A DNA stretch of 64,000 nucleotides from Glebionis coronaria (taxonomy: Eukaryota; Streptophyta; Magnoliopsida; Asterales; Asteraceae), in the NCBI GenBank assembly GCA_025667525.1, contig CM046876.1, positions 21,911,224-21,975,223 on the forward strand, given 5' to 3'. Below the pieces are notes generated by a model. The model saw nothing but the letters and a program-made list of their open reading frames with translations, had not been told where the DNA came from and made no database searches. Position 1 is the first letter of the stretch. Each line of letters begins with the position of its first letter. The translations under genes and the position numbers were made by a program. Below, piece by piece: positions 1 through 9,933 of this stretch.

Positions 1-1635
1 CTTGCCAGGTGCATACCTGTTGTTAACACAGGCATCATAATCAACTTTTACCATTCTTAGTGCCTCTGTGCGTTTAGCTTCCATTTCCCTCAACCTTTGT
101 CTCTGCTTCTCCCTTTCAGGTGGAGTTATCTTCCTCAGAGTTTCCTCATTAAGCTCCTTGGATTTCTTGATTTCATTTAGCCTTTTGAATTCCATAACCT
201 GTTTCTCTATCTCTTCAGGTGTTAAGGGACTCTCATTAGAAGGTGTGAACGTTGAAAATTAGGAAAGGTCTGTGGTGGATCCTCCTGTATCTAGCATCAC
301 AACTATCTTCTTTAGTTTGGTGTCTGTGTCAACCAAAACTATTTCATTTCCTTTCTTCGAGACAGAGGATTCCATACTCATGTTTTTCAGCTCCTCAGCT
401 CTTTTGATGAACGCTGACTGAGCTTGAGTTTGTATTGCCTTGGGTAGGGAGCTAACAGTGACCTTTAGCTTCTTGGCAGCTGGTTCACCATCATCCCCAG
501 ACTCGCTGGTGGTAACCAAAGTCAGGGACTTTGATGAATCAACTCCATCATTATTCTGTTGCTCCCTCTTAGTTTCATCCTCATCATTGGGTATGATTAC
601 AGGTGTGATGACTTGGAGGGGGACAGGTGAAGAAATAGTGTTATCAGAAGAGGTTGAGCCTTGTTTGGCAGATTCAAGGTTAAGCACCTTTTCCTTCTCC
701 CCCCCACGTTCAGCCTGTCTCTTCAGACGTTTGGATGAACGTGCCTGAAATTGCCTTGCAATCTGGTCAACAGAGGCAACCATATCACGTTGCCTGGTCC
801 TTGAAGCTTTGGCAATCTTTAGCAGGAGGTTGCAATTTCCATTGGTGTTGCGATGAACACGATCAGTGATAAAGTTTGTGTGACGATATTGCCTGCTACG
901 AACAGCTTCAAACTCTCTATGCATTGTCAACTCATGAGCATTAAAAAGAGTAGGGACCTCTATGACAATGGCATCCTTGATTTTTGTGGACAAATGACTA
1001 AGTCCTTGGGACACTCCTTTTCTTGCACCATCCTTGATGGGTTCAGTGACTGCATCCCTAACCGCCTGACTAATGATCCCTGGAAATGTGACAGTGAAAT
1101 TATGCATCTCAGATTTGATAACATCTAGGTTTCTTGATAGGCGCTCCATATCTGATTGATGATGAACAGGCTAAAGATTATGGATGTTCAGGCTTTGTTG
1201 TGCATAATCACCCCCCCTTGGCAAAAGATCAAAGTTGGTTTGGACAGGATGATCAAACATAAGGAATATAGCAGTTGGATCATAAGCAGGTCTTTGGAAG
1301 ACTGTTGTGGTGGAGGTAGCAGAGGTGGGAGTTACAACAGCTTCCTTTGGAGGAGGAGTGGTATTATCAACTGGTTTGGACACATCAATTTCCTTGGGAG
1401 GAGACACAGATTGTTGATCATCTTCTTCTTCATCTTCCTCCTCCTCAAACATCCCCTTAGGGAGTATTTTGTCCTCAGGCATCGATTCAGGTTCAAAGAA
1501 ATCATCAACTAATGAGAGCACTTCTTCTTCAATATCAAGCAGGGGCTCTTCTTGATTTGGTAGATCCTGAATGATTGTATCAGCTTCTTTGTCTTGTTGC
1601 TCCAGGGATTCTGGGCTTGGTTGTACAATATCAGC
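1..1635 (-). pseudogene. Long charged ORF, probable retroelement accessory (env-like) gene, broken by two stops
   Basis: One minus-strand frame stays open from 1635 to the window edge except for TAG at 1171-1173 and TAA at 259-261. The frame is the same on both sides of each stop, with no indel. The product begins with an acidic, Pro/Ser/Thr-rich region (an E/D run at about 1425-1450), then a basic helical middle containing KRLKRQ (about 730-750). It ends with a Glu/Lys/Arg-rich, coiled-coil-like stretch running off the left edge. No catalytic motif, zinc finger or clear membrane segment is visible. A pyrimidine-rich tract, a CTAAT branch-like site and TTTGTAG precede codon 1 of the open frame at 1636, so 1635 looks like the first base of an internal exon. 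From memory it resembles hypothetical proteins carried by Asteraceae retrotransposons. The function is unknown; a host-gene fragment remains possible. Confidence 0.45.
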
Positions 1636-1680
1636 CTACAAATTGTTTCAGATTAGTAACAGGGAAATAAGGAAGGGGAA
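1636..1680 (-). promoter_or_regulatory. Candidate 3' splice site (acceptor) of the upstream ORF
   Basis: Read on the minus strand, a C/T-rich run (about 1660-1680) is followed by TACTAAT and then CAATTTGTAG ending at 1636. The open frame of the neighbouring ORF is blocked by this very TAG, so the coding frame can only extend upstream by splicing here. This is a sequence-pattern inference; no donor was identified with confidence. Confidence 0.4.
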
Positions 1681-2187
1681 TGGTCGCCATGGCGCTGTTC
1701 TAGAGAGGCTGAGAGTGATTACTCAGCCACTCCAAAGGATAAATCCTTGGGATTCTTTTAAGGGTGAAAAGTATAAGGTTAATGATCGCCATTCGCTGCC
1801 CCTAGGAAAGCTGAGTGTGATTATTCAGCCCCCCAAATGGTTAAAACCTTTTGGAGTCTTTTGATTGTGAAACATATGTTGTTAAGGATCGCCATTCGCT
1901 GCCCCTAGGAAAGCTGAGGGTGATTATTCAGCCCCCCCAAAAGGTTAAGAAACCTTTGGGACTCTTTTAAGGATGAAACATATGTGGGTGAAGATCGCCT
2001 GTTATGCTGTCCCTAGGAAAGCTGAGGGTGATGATTCAGCTCCCCCTGAAAAGGATAAATCCTTTGGGATTCTTTTAAGGTGAAAAAGATATGGGTTAAG
2101 ATCATCTTATTACGCTGTCCCTAGAAGAGCTGAGGATGATTATTCAGCTCCTCTAAAAGTAAAACTTTTGGGATTCTTTTTCTGAGG
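1681..2187. repeat. Tandem repeat, about five ~105-bp units
   Basis: Units start near 1681, 1784, 1887, 1993 and 2100 (spacings 103, 103, 106, 107). Each carries GATCGCC-like, CTAGGAAAGCTGAG and TTATTCAGC blocks, followed by an AAAGG...CCTTTGGG block and a TTTTAAGG tail. Unit 3 shows two short inverted repeats: GCTGA (1913-1917) with TCAGC (1928-1932), and AAAGGTT (1940-1946) with AACCTTT (1951-1957). The array lies immediately upstream of the minus-strand ORF, in what would be its intron or leader. Confidence 0.85.
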
Positions 2188-2729
2188 AAACCAATAGGCT
2201 GTGTGAGGTACAACTGGTCAAGGTCGAGACATATATGTATTCAGGTTGTTGTTTGCCTGAATACTGTCTAGAGGGTGCAGGGTCATCGGGGTGCTTTATA
2301 AACACAAATGAATCATTCCCTGGTGCATGGACAGGGTGTACAGAAGTCTTAAAGAGTTCTAAGTGCATATAATGACTTCTATGGGTCGAGGATTACCCTA
2401 ACTTCACCACTCTAACCTACAGACATTTGAAAGTGGTTGCTTGTGGCCCCAACCATACATAATGCTCTTAGGCTAGTGGAATGGCACAAAAAAGACCCAC
2501 CGCCACCTCAGTGTCACATCAGTTTTCTCTCAACTCTTACTAACTAAAAAAAACTCACATTTCAAAAGTAATAAGGAAAATAAAACGCACCTCCACCCTA
2601 CCTTTCCACTACTATTTTATTTAATTTATTCATAAAATAAAACTTTTATTTTATAAAATTAAATATGATACTTGGGTAAATAAAAACTTAAATGGACAAA
2701 ATTAAAAATGATACATGGTGAATAAAAAA
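2188..2729. other. Non-coding, AT-rich stretch
   Basis: No open frame of note. A moderately GC-rich part up to about 2500 gives way to an A/T-rich part (2540-2740) with stacked AAATAAAA motifs. No LTR terminus, primer site or tRNA was recognised. Confidence 0.5.
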
Positions 2730-2930
2730 CTAAAAAATAAAATTATAACGCTCCTTGATTTCTGCCCTGAGTGACTCATGGTATGCCCGTGCTCCCCCAT
2801 TCAAGTGATCATAGGGAGACATATAGAATGCCATTTCTTCACGTCTTGCTCGGATTTTTTCCATTCTTTGACGCTCGACATCAAATTCTAATTGTTTGGC
2901 TTGATTTGCCAACTCGAGAGACGATGTAAA
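2730..2930 (-). pseudogene. C-terminal fragment of a PIF/NAM-like (myb/SANT-type) transposon-associated protein
   Basis: A minus-strand frame of about 65 codons encodes a Glu/Arg/Lys-rich helix (LEFDVERQRMEKIRARREEM) followed by FYMSPYDHL, a Gly/Ala linker and AEIKERYNF just before the stop. This pattern (charged helix, an aromatic-Met-x-Pro-Tyr box, then an AEIK-RYN-like end) recalls the C-terminal domain of plant PIF/Harbinger ORF1 and NAM-associated proteins. That link is from memory and moderate. The frame closes upstream within about 40 bases and there is no ATG at the start, so this is an exon or fragment. The preceding ~500 bp hold nothing coding. Confidence 0.35.
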
Positions 2931-2980
2931 ATACGGATTTTATAAGAAAAAAGAAGAAAATTAATTAAATCGGGATCAAA

Positions 2981-3138
2981 ATCCTATCAAGTTGAAGGTA
3001 ACTTGATTGATTATGTTGGCCAATCAGAGTTTAGATAAATGTATAAAAGTTTTTCTTTAAATGAAATACAGGGGGCTCACATGCATTTTTTGTGATTACA
3101 GAACTTGATCAATAAAGTTAGTTTCAACTTGATAGGAT
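2981..3138. mobile_element. MITE-like element with ~33-bp terminal inverted repeats
   Basis: ATCCTATCAAGTTGAA at 2981-2996 is perfectly inverted as TTCAACTTGATAGGAT at 3123-3138. With four mismatches the match extends to about 33 bp per arm (2981-3013 and 3106-3138). The ~90 bp between is non-coding. Size and structure fit a small foldback or MITE. No convincing target duplication was seen beside the arms. Confidence 0.55.
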
Positions 3139-3243
3139 CTTTTTCCTTAAATCGGATGGGGTAAAATAAAGGAGGACCACGTTTTGTTTTAAACCGAGTA
3201 ATAACAATGCTACCGGTAGTGAGTTTTTGTGGTATGGGAAATA

Positions 3244-3326
3244 GAACCCCACGTGTGGGTTTTTGGTATGGTTTATGGCAACCCCACGCGTGGGTTTTGC
3301 CAAATCAGACCCACGAGTGAGTTTTA
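3244..3326. repeat. Three near-palindromic CCCACGNGTGGG repeats
   Basis: CCCACGTGTGGG (3248-3259), CCCACGCGTGGG (3283-3294, a perfect 12-bp palindrome) and a decayed CCCACGAGTGAG (about 3309-3320), each followed by a TTTT run, lie about 26-35 bp apart. The first contains a CACGTG G-box core (3250-3255). The cluster is not inside any recognised LTR. Confidence 0.6.
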
Positions 3327-3789
3327 TCTCCCACTCCCCCAGCCTTAGGATAGATAATTTTGACGGGTAAAGGTAATAAGGATATTAGATATCTTATATC
3401 TCTTGGATATAGGGAACACATAAAAGATTGAAAGCCCTTGTTGGGTCAGCATTTTCTGACCCTGAAGCAACTCTAGGATTTGAATATAAAATCCCCCTAA
3501 GTGTTTCATGTTCAGTAGAAAGGAGACTCTACTGAAGCATGACCAGAGGAACAAAGATTCATACTGAAGAATGTTTGGCTGAAGGATGTTTAGCTTTCCT
3601 CTTCTAGAGAACTTAGAAGACAAAGGAGTCTTTGCTTCAAAGACTAAACGGTCTAGTTGCTGAAGAACAAGTCCTGGAGAAGAGCTTTTAGTTTAGTTTG
3701 GCTTGACAATACCAAATTAAATGATGTGGATTTCCTCTAGAATACTAAAGACACTTCAGTATTCTAGATATTATATCACGAGGGACCAT
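3327..3789. other. Non-coding stretch before Copia 1, with one strong hairpin
   Basis: No coding sequence recognised. CTAGAATACT (3737-3746) pairs perfectly with AGTATTCTAG (3758-3767) around an 11-nt loop. CTGAAG-type hexamers recur between 3470 and 3670. No Copia LTR or primer site is present, so the Copia 1 fragment lacks its 5' end. Confidence 0.5.
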
Positions 3790-3794
3790 TTAAT

Positions 3795-5580
3795 GTGAAA
3801 GAAACAAGAATAATGGACTTAAAGCTTCAATACAACACCTTTAAAAACAAAGAAGGGGAAACCCTTACTCAAACTTCCACCAGATATAAAGCTTTGATGA
3901 ATGAATTGGTAAATGATGGTGTTGAACTTTCAAAACTAGAAATCAAAACAGTTTTTGTTAATGCATTGCCAAAGAAGTGGCTTAGTTTATGCCAAAGCTT
4001 GAGAAATGCTAATCATATTAAAGATTGTGATCTGGCTTCTCTTTTTGGAAAACTAAAATATGAAGAAAACCTAGTTGATAGGATTTATGAAGGCTCCAGC
4101 AAGAGTAAAACACTAAAAATTGCTACACCATTATCAACAACCTTCTTTAGTGAAGCTGTCATTCAGGACTACCAAGATAGTCCTAATGATGATGAAGACA
4201 CTAGAACTAGTGAGGAATATCTGAATGACCTTCAAGAGGAAATTCATGAAAGAGCTCTTCTGACCAAGTCTAGAAGGTTTTTTTAAGAAAGGAGGCAAGT
4301 TGTCCAACACTACAAAAGCCACAACTGACACTGTGTGCTTTAAATGTGGAATGCCTGGTCACTTTGGTAAGGATTGTTATTCCAAAACATCCATTCCTTC
4401 TTATCCCTCACCAGCTCAGTCCAGACCATCTGGTCCATCTCCATTTCAACAAAAACAAATTGTTTCATCTTCTTTTTAGCAACACAGGGCTGAACTTAGG
4501 CCAGCTAAAGACTTTGAGGCAAAGTATAGAGAAATCAAGGAAATACTTGCTCTCATGAGTACTAAAAGTTCATCCTCAAAGCCGACCAAGTAAGAAAAGA
4601 ACAAAGGACTCGTTGCTGAAGCTTATGAATGGGATGAAGAAGAAGAAATGTCTTCAGATGATGGTGACATGGTGAATGTGAAAGTGTTGATGGCACTAGA
4701 TGATGATGAAGGGTCAAATTCAAATGTTGTGGCCAAAGAAAGTGATAGAAATGGTGAATAGGTCAATATCACAATTAAAAAGGTACAAACTCTTCTTGAA
4801 TTAGAAGATAAGGATGACATTAAATTTGTCTTTGATTACATGTGTATTGATCTAAAATTAGTTGAAGAACAAAGAAACAATCTTCTTGAAAAATATCATA
4901 AAATTGTTTCTTAAACTTGAATATCATGAAAGTAAGTTAATGGAGCTAAAAGAGGCTAAACTTGATATACTTACTTTTCAACAGTTAAACACTGAAATCA
5001 TTGATGAAAACAAATCTTTAAGAGTTGAACTAAAAGAAACAAAAGATATTGTTAAATCATGGCTTAGAAACTCTGATAGGGTTAATCAATGCATCAATGA
5101 ATAAATTCTTGTCTTTGTCAAAGCCTCTAATGAGGAAGGTAGCTCGATCCCTGACATTGTAAGGTCAGGTGAAGAGAATTTACCAAACCATGACACTGGA
5201 CGTATCCTTCTTCCTGAGTTTCTTGCAAGTGTTGATTCATTAGCACATGTTGAGTCTTCAGTTACTGAAGATGACTCAGATGATGATTCAGAGACTCTAG
5301 TAAGCACCCCACTTCCTCCTCTAGAGAAACTAGCTGGTGCTGAACCCTCTACTGGTCCAAAATCAATCCAGTCAATCATCAAATCTCACACAACACTCAA
5401 AAGTAGTGCTCTCAAGCATGTAAAAATCGACACATCAAAGAATTCTTCATCTCCTGCTGAAGGTTCACATATGGGGACTACTTCTTCAGTTTCATCAAAT
5501 AAACTAAAGAATGCAAGATCCGAGGATGATGGGAGAATGTCTCTTGTTATGAAAGAGACCAATGATCTTAAATTATAATC
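3795..5580 (+). pseudogene. Copia 1 gag (UBN2-type) with zinc knuckle, degenerate
   Basis: The first open block (3795-4286) is the C-terminal part of a copia gag capsid domain (UBN2-like): basic start, a long helix ending in LPKKWLSLCQSLRN, then an acidic tail. The reading frame shifts in a T run near 4277. A CX2CX4HX4C zinc knuckle (CFKCGMPGHFGKDC, 4336-4377) follows in the new frame. Downstream the frame is broken repeatedly (stops near 4478, 4591, 4759 and 4911) through acidic and coiled-coil-like stretches. Gag packages the element RNA into cytoplasmic particles; this copy cannot make a full protein. The N-terminal half of the domain is absent, so truncation at about 3790 is real rather than a start-codon choice. 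Confidence 0.75.
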
Positions 5581-5639
5581 AGGCAACAACAAACACCAAC
5601 TCGATTCAGAGATGAACCCTCACACTCTTCACATTATAG

Positions 5640-6160
5640 ATACAAGACACAATTCAAAAGAGCTTGTGAGTTATGTGGTCTAAACAACCATCTAACTGAA
5701 ACTTTCCTTAAAGTGATTTATTATACCAAATGTGAGAGAACTGACCATCACACTTGTGAACATACTGAGTATATGCTTGCTAAAACTAGTGTTGATGCTC
5801 ATAACACTAGGCATCCCACTCTAGGCAAAACATTCCTTTTCCACCATGTGTTCATTGTGGTATGAACAATCATCATTTAGATGACTGTCACTATTACCCT
5901 GTTTGTAACATCTGTGGAAGTTGTGACCATGACGCTCATGGACATAATCGAGTAATCTCTCTCAGAATTAGGCATCAAATATAGGAACCCAAACTCTATT
6001 ACCAAATGTTGTGAAACATGTGGAATCAGTGTCCACACTACATATGATCACTATCATATAGAGTGGTTCAGAAGAGGTGAAAGCATTCAGGCTAAAAAGG
6101 CAAATGTTGTTCAAACCTCACCTTCCTCTTCTGAGCAATCCTATTCATCATAGTCATCAA
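5640..6160 (+). pseudogene. Copia 1 Cys/His-knuckle array between gag and protease
   Basis: Across broken frames, five Cys/His clusters follow one another: CELCGLNNH, KCERTDHHTCEH, CVHCGMNNHHLDDC, CNICGSCDHDAHGH and CCETCGISVHTTYDHYH. They then lead into EWFRRGE. The repeated C-X2-C...H pattern indicates a run of zinc-binding knuckles. I recall comparable multi-knuckle regions in Asteraceae copia polyproteins (from memory). At least two frame breaks interrupt it here, and one knuckle has lost a cysteine. Confidence 0.6.
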
Positions 6161-6251
6161 AAGGACCTATTATATCTAAACATATTCCAGATCTAAGACA
6201 TCTACCCATCAAAGGTGGGTTTCAAAACAAAACTGACCATTTCCTTAACTT

Positions 6252-7767
6252 GTGAAGGGTGATCTCAGGAAGCCTATTTGGTACCTGGATAGTGGTTACT
6301 CAAGGCATATGACTGGAACCAAAAGTCATATGCATAAGTATAAGGAGGGACCAGGTGCTAAAGTAGTATTTGGTGATAAGTCATCAGCTTCTACTAAAGG
6401 ATTTGGTTCAATGAAATGCAATTGTATAGGTTTCTCACGGGTAGCATATGTCAATGGATTGAAGCATAACCTCTGCAGCATCAGTCAACTTTGTGATGCA
6501 AAATACATAGTCCTATTTGATGACAAAAGGTACAATTTTCAATTTCAATCATGAAATTGTGATGATTGCTCCCAGAGTCAAAGATGTTTATGTCATGAAC
6601 ATGAACTCTACTCAGGAGACATGCTTCTTTGCTAGAGCTTCAAATATCACCAACTGGCTTTGGCATAAGAGGCTTTCACATCTAAATTTCAAAACAATCA
6701 CTCAGCTGGCAAAACAAAATCTTGTTATTGGTCTCCCTTCACTTGTCTATTCTAAGGACAAACCAGGCTCAGCATGTGAAAAAGGGAAACACCATAGGGC
6801 CAGTTTCAAAACAAAACAAACTTTCTCAATCAAAGAAAGTCTTCATCTACTTCACAAGGACTTATTTGGCCGAGTATCACCTAGTGCCATTTGTCATGAA
6901 AAATATACATTTTTCATTGTTGATGAGTACTCTAGGTACACCTGGGTATATTTTCTTACAAAGAAAAGTCATGCACCAGATGCCATCATGTCTTTCATAA
7001 AAAGAGTTGAAAATCAAAATGACACTCATGTCAAACAACTTAGAACTGACAATAGCACTGAATTTAGAAATCATACACTGATCAAGTTCTGTGATGACAA
7101 AGGAATATCACAAAGCTTCTCATCACCTTATACACCTAAACAAAATGGTGTGGCTGAAAGAAGGAACATAACCTTTATTGAAGCAGCAAGAAAAATGCTT
7201 GTTGGATCAGCTCTCTCTAAACATTTTTGGACTCATGGTGTAGCCACTACTTGCAACACTCAAAATAGATCCATAATTATGAAGAGACACATGAAGACTC
7301 CCTATGAAGTCTTCAGGGGAGAATTACAAACATCTCATTCTTACACGTGTTTGGGTGTCCAGTATTCATTCACAATAAAAAAAGAACACCTTGGTAACTT
7401 TCATGAAAAATCTGATGATGGTTACTTCCTTGGATACTCATTAGTATCTAAAGCATATAGAGTCTTTAACACAAGCATAGAATGTATTGAAGAAACCTTT
7501 CCCATCACTTGCAATGAAAGGTTTGAAGCTCTCAAGCTTGCAAATCCATCAGATGATGAACTTCATATTCATGAATCTCACAATTACCCATCTAATGAAT
7601 TTCAACATTATGAACCTTCTCAAAGATATCAAACAAACAATCCAGTTCCTCATAATGATCCATTTGAAGATATGACAAGTCCTACAAAAGGAAATCCTTT
7701 AGTATCAAATACTGATGACTATCAATCAAATGATCAAAATGATCAGTCTCAAAATGATCAGTCCTAA
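6252..7767 (+). pseudogene. Copia 1 protease-integrase, frameshifted and truncated
   Basis: The aspartic protease motif DSG lies at 6288-6296, in the context WYLDSGYSRHMTG; the usual Cys after DSG is Tyr. A frame change near 6517-6550 leads into the pre-integrase and integrase block. The zinc site keeps HKRLSH but has only one of the two expected cysteines (GSACEKGK). The catalytic core keeps all three acidic positions: Asp in LHKDLFG, Asp in LRTDNSTEF and Glu in GVAERRN. The C-terminal part becomes a His/Asn/Asp/Gln-rich tail, stops at 7765, and is cut at 7840. Integrase would insert element cDNA into the genome; this copy is inactive. Reverse transcriptase and RNase H are absent. Confidence 0.85.
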
Positions 7768-7840
7768 AATGATCAAAATGATCAGTCTCAAAATGACCAA
7801 AATGATCAACAAGCTCACACAAATGATCGAAATGATCAGT
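7733..7840 (+). repeat. GATCA-rich coding microsatellite (Asn-Asp-Gln repeats)
   Basis: AATGATCA recurs about every 9-15 bp. In frame it gives repeated NDQ with interspersed SQ. One stop (7765-7767) falls within it. It ends exactly where the Gypsy A LTR begins. Confidence 0.7.
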
Positions 7841-9720
7841 TGTAACACCCCTATTTTACCTTTATGTAGCGGAACATTGATTTGGGGTATTACTTCATAG
7901 AACACAAGTCATAATGTTAGAAAGCAACTCAAAAGAGTGACAAAATCAACTTTCTTTATACATCATTAAAAATTCAGAGTTTTACATTATGAGGTTCCTA
8001 AAATCTAAAATAATAATTTCAATCTTGTGCCTCTTCATGCCATCCTCGTGCTGCTCCATACTATCAGTCACAATTTCCTGAAATATATGCTTAAAGTCAA
8101 CACAAAGGTTGAGTGAATTCATAGGTTTCAAATAATTTGAATACAAGATCCTTTTTCCTGAGCTACGTTATTATTCGCTCACATAAAACAATTTATTATT
8201 ATTGCACTAGCTCATGACCCCGTGACTAGACATTATCAGGAAAACCACAACAAATTGCCCTTAAGTAGGAATTTTTCCGAACTATCCTAAAAAGCAAAAT
8301 AAAGCATATCTGTTTAGCATAGCTAGGAACCATCAGCTGCTAGCAAGCGCGACTTGCCCAGATAGGAGATGTCAGTCTCCAATAGTACTATTCATAATAT
8401 TAGCGCTCATTAAATGATTAGCGATCCATGATTAAAAAGGGACTTAATGGCAACAAGTAAACGTAGTGTCAATAATCATATCTGAGAAGCATACCAAAAA
8501 CACTTGTATTCCATTTTTAGCATATATCCCCCTCACGGGTTTTTAAATCATTTATAAAGCATTTAAAAGTGAGGCTATGAACTCACCTTATGTCCATAGA
8601 ATCCGAGCTAGAACCAGATATATTTCATTCACAAAGAAACATCATGATCATACAAACCACAACTTGGTCTCATAAACAATAGCTTGATCTCACACAAACT
8701 TGGATTAATACATTGTGTATTGTATCAAGTCTTTAATCTTTTGTTCAATATTTCTAAGTATTTGGTTATATATTCTTAATTATTATTTGGTTGTAAATCT
8801 AGTATCATTGTCTGGGCCATTATACTCAGAAGCTATTCTATAAACGTTTGAGGAGCGAGAGCACTTTAAATCGTAAACCCAACCACTCAGTCAGAACGTA
8901 ATATCGAGATGGAACATCTTTGTACAAATATCCCTACTAACATGATACTTTCACTACTTCCTTATATTCATAATTAATCTTATTTAGATTCAAAATTTGC
9001 AAAACTAGCCCTTTTAGTTATACTTTGGTATATTTACACTTTTAACCCTTAAAGTAGATAGTTTTAGTATTTGCATTTTAAACCGTTAATATTTAACCTT
9101 AGGACCTCAAACTTTCCAATATTTATTCTTATATATTTAAACTTCAAAGAATGACACTTTTGGCCCAAAATATTAAATAGTTTCAAAAATGACAGTTTTA
9201 GTCCCTATACTTGTAAAAATCACATAACAACCTCAAAAACGGACCAAATGATCTAGGATTTTAAAAAAAAGTTTCAAAACATGTTTATAATCATAATAAT
9301 AACATTTTACCAGAATTATGGCTTTTAAAATGGGTTTTTTCTTATTATTTTTAATAAATTACAAAACTAGGGTTTTAAGACATCTTTAACTTATAAATTC
9401 CATTTAAATTGATGAACTGAGTTAGTTTATTTAAGATTATCTTTCTAACATAATTTTGGCATTATAAAAACTATAATAATTCATTATAACAATATCAAAG
9501 CATAACTAACAAAGAAATTACCTAGGATGCTCCAAAATGGCTCCTAATGGCTTCCTATGAACGCTACTTGCTATCAAAGCTTCAAGAGATTCAATGGCTA
9601 CCTTCTAGACCTGGTTTATGGTCTTGGGACATGTACCAGGACGTATATATAATTGTAACTGGAGAATGGGTAGGAGATTTAAGGAAAACGGGGTGCAAGT
9701 TTCTAAGTGTGCTATTTGCC

Positions 9721-9730
9721 TCTATTTATA
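9721..9730 (-). promoter_or_regulatory. LTR promoter TATA box (Gypsy A)
   Basis: TATAAATAGA on the minus strand, in a GC-richer local context, and conserved at the same place in the related LTR at 20670-20679. Confidence 0.5.
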
Positions 9731-9914
9731 GCTTTTCCAACACTTAGGCTTCAAGGTAAAGTGGTAAACGTGTAATTGTATGTAGCTTAGTGAGAAAGGG
9801 TGCCTAGAAGAGATCTATGCAAGTTCCTAGAGTCTAGGATGAAAAATATATTGGTTTTGTGGCTAAAAACACCTCACGGCATATATATGATAAGGATGAT
9901 GATGTGTATCTTCA

Positions 9915-9933
9915 AGTAGGTGATGCACCTACT
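9915..9933. other. Conserved LTR hairpin (Gypsy A)
   Basis: AGTAGGTG and CACCTACT form a perfect 8-bp inverted repeat around ATG. The same 19 bases occur in Gypsy B at 20864-20882. Confidence 0.6.

Larger units (their letters stand above)
3790..7840 (+). mobile_element. Copia 1: Ty1/copia fragment, gag to integrase, both ends missing
   Basis: Domains run in copia order on the plus strand: gag core, zinc knuckle, Cys/His array, protease, integrase. There is no 5' LTR. The coding sequence is cut at 7840, where a Gypsy LTR starts with TGTAACACCCC, and no reverse transcriptase or RNase H follows. Many stops and frame changes show it is dead. The five bases before the cut are TCAGT, the expected target duplication of the interrupting element. 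Confidence 0.85.
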
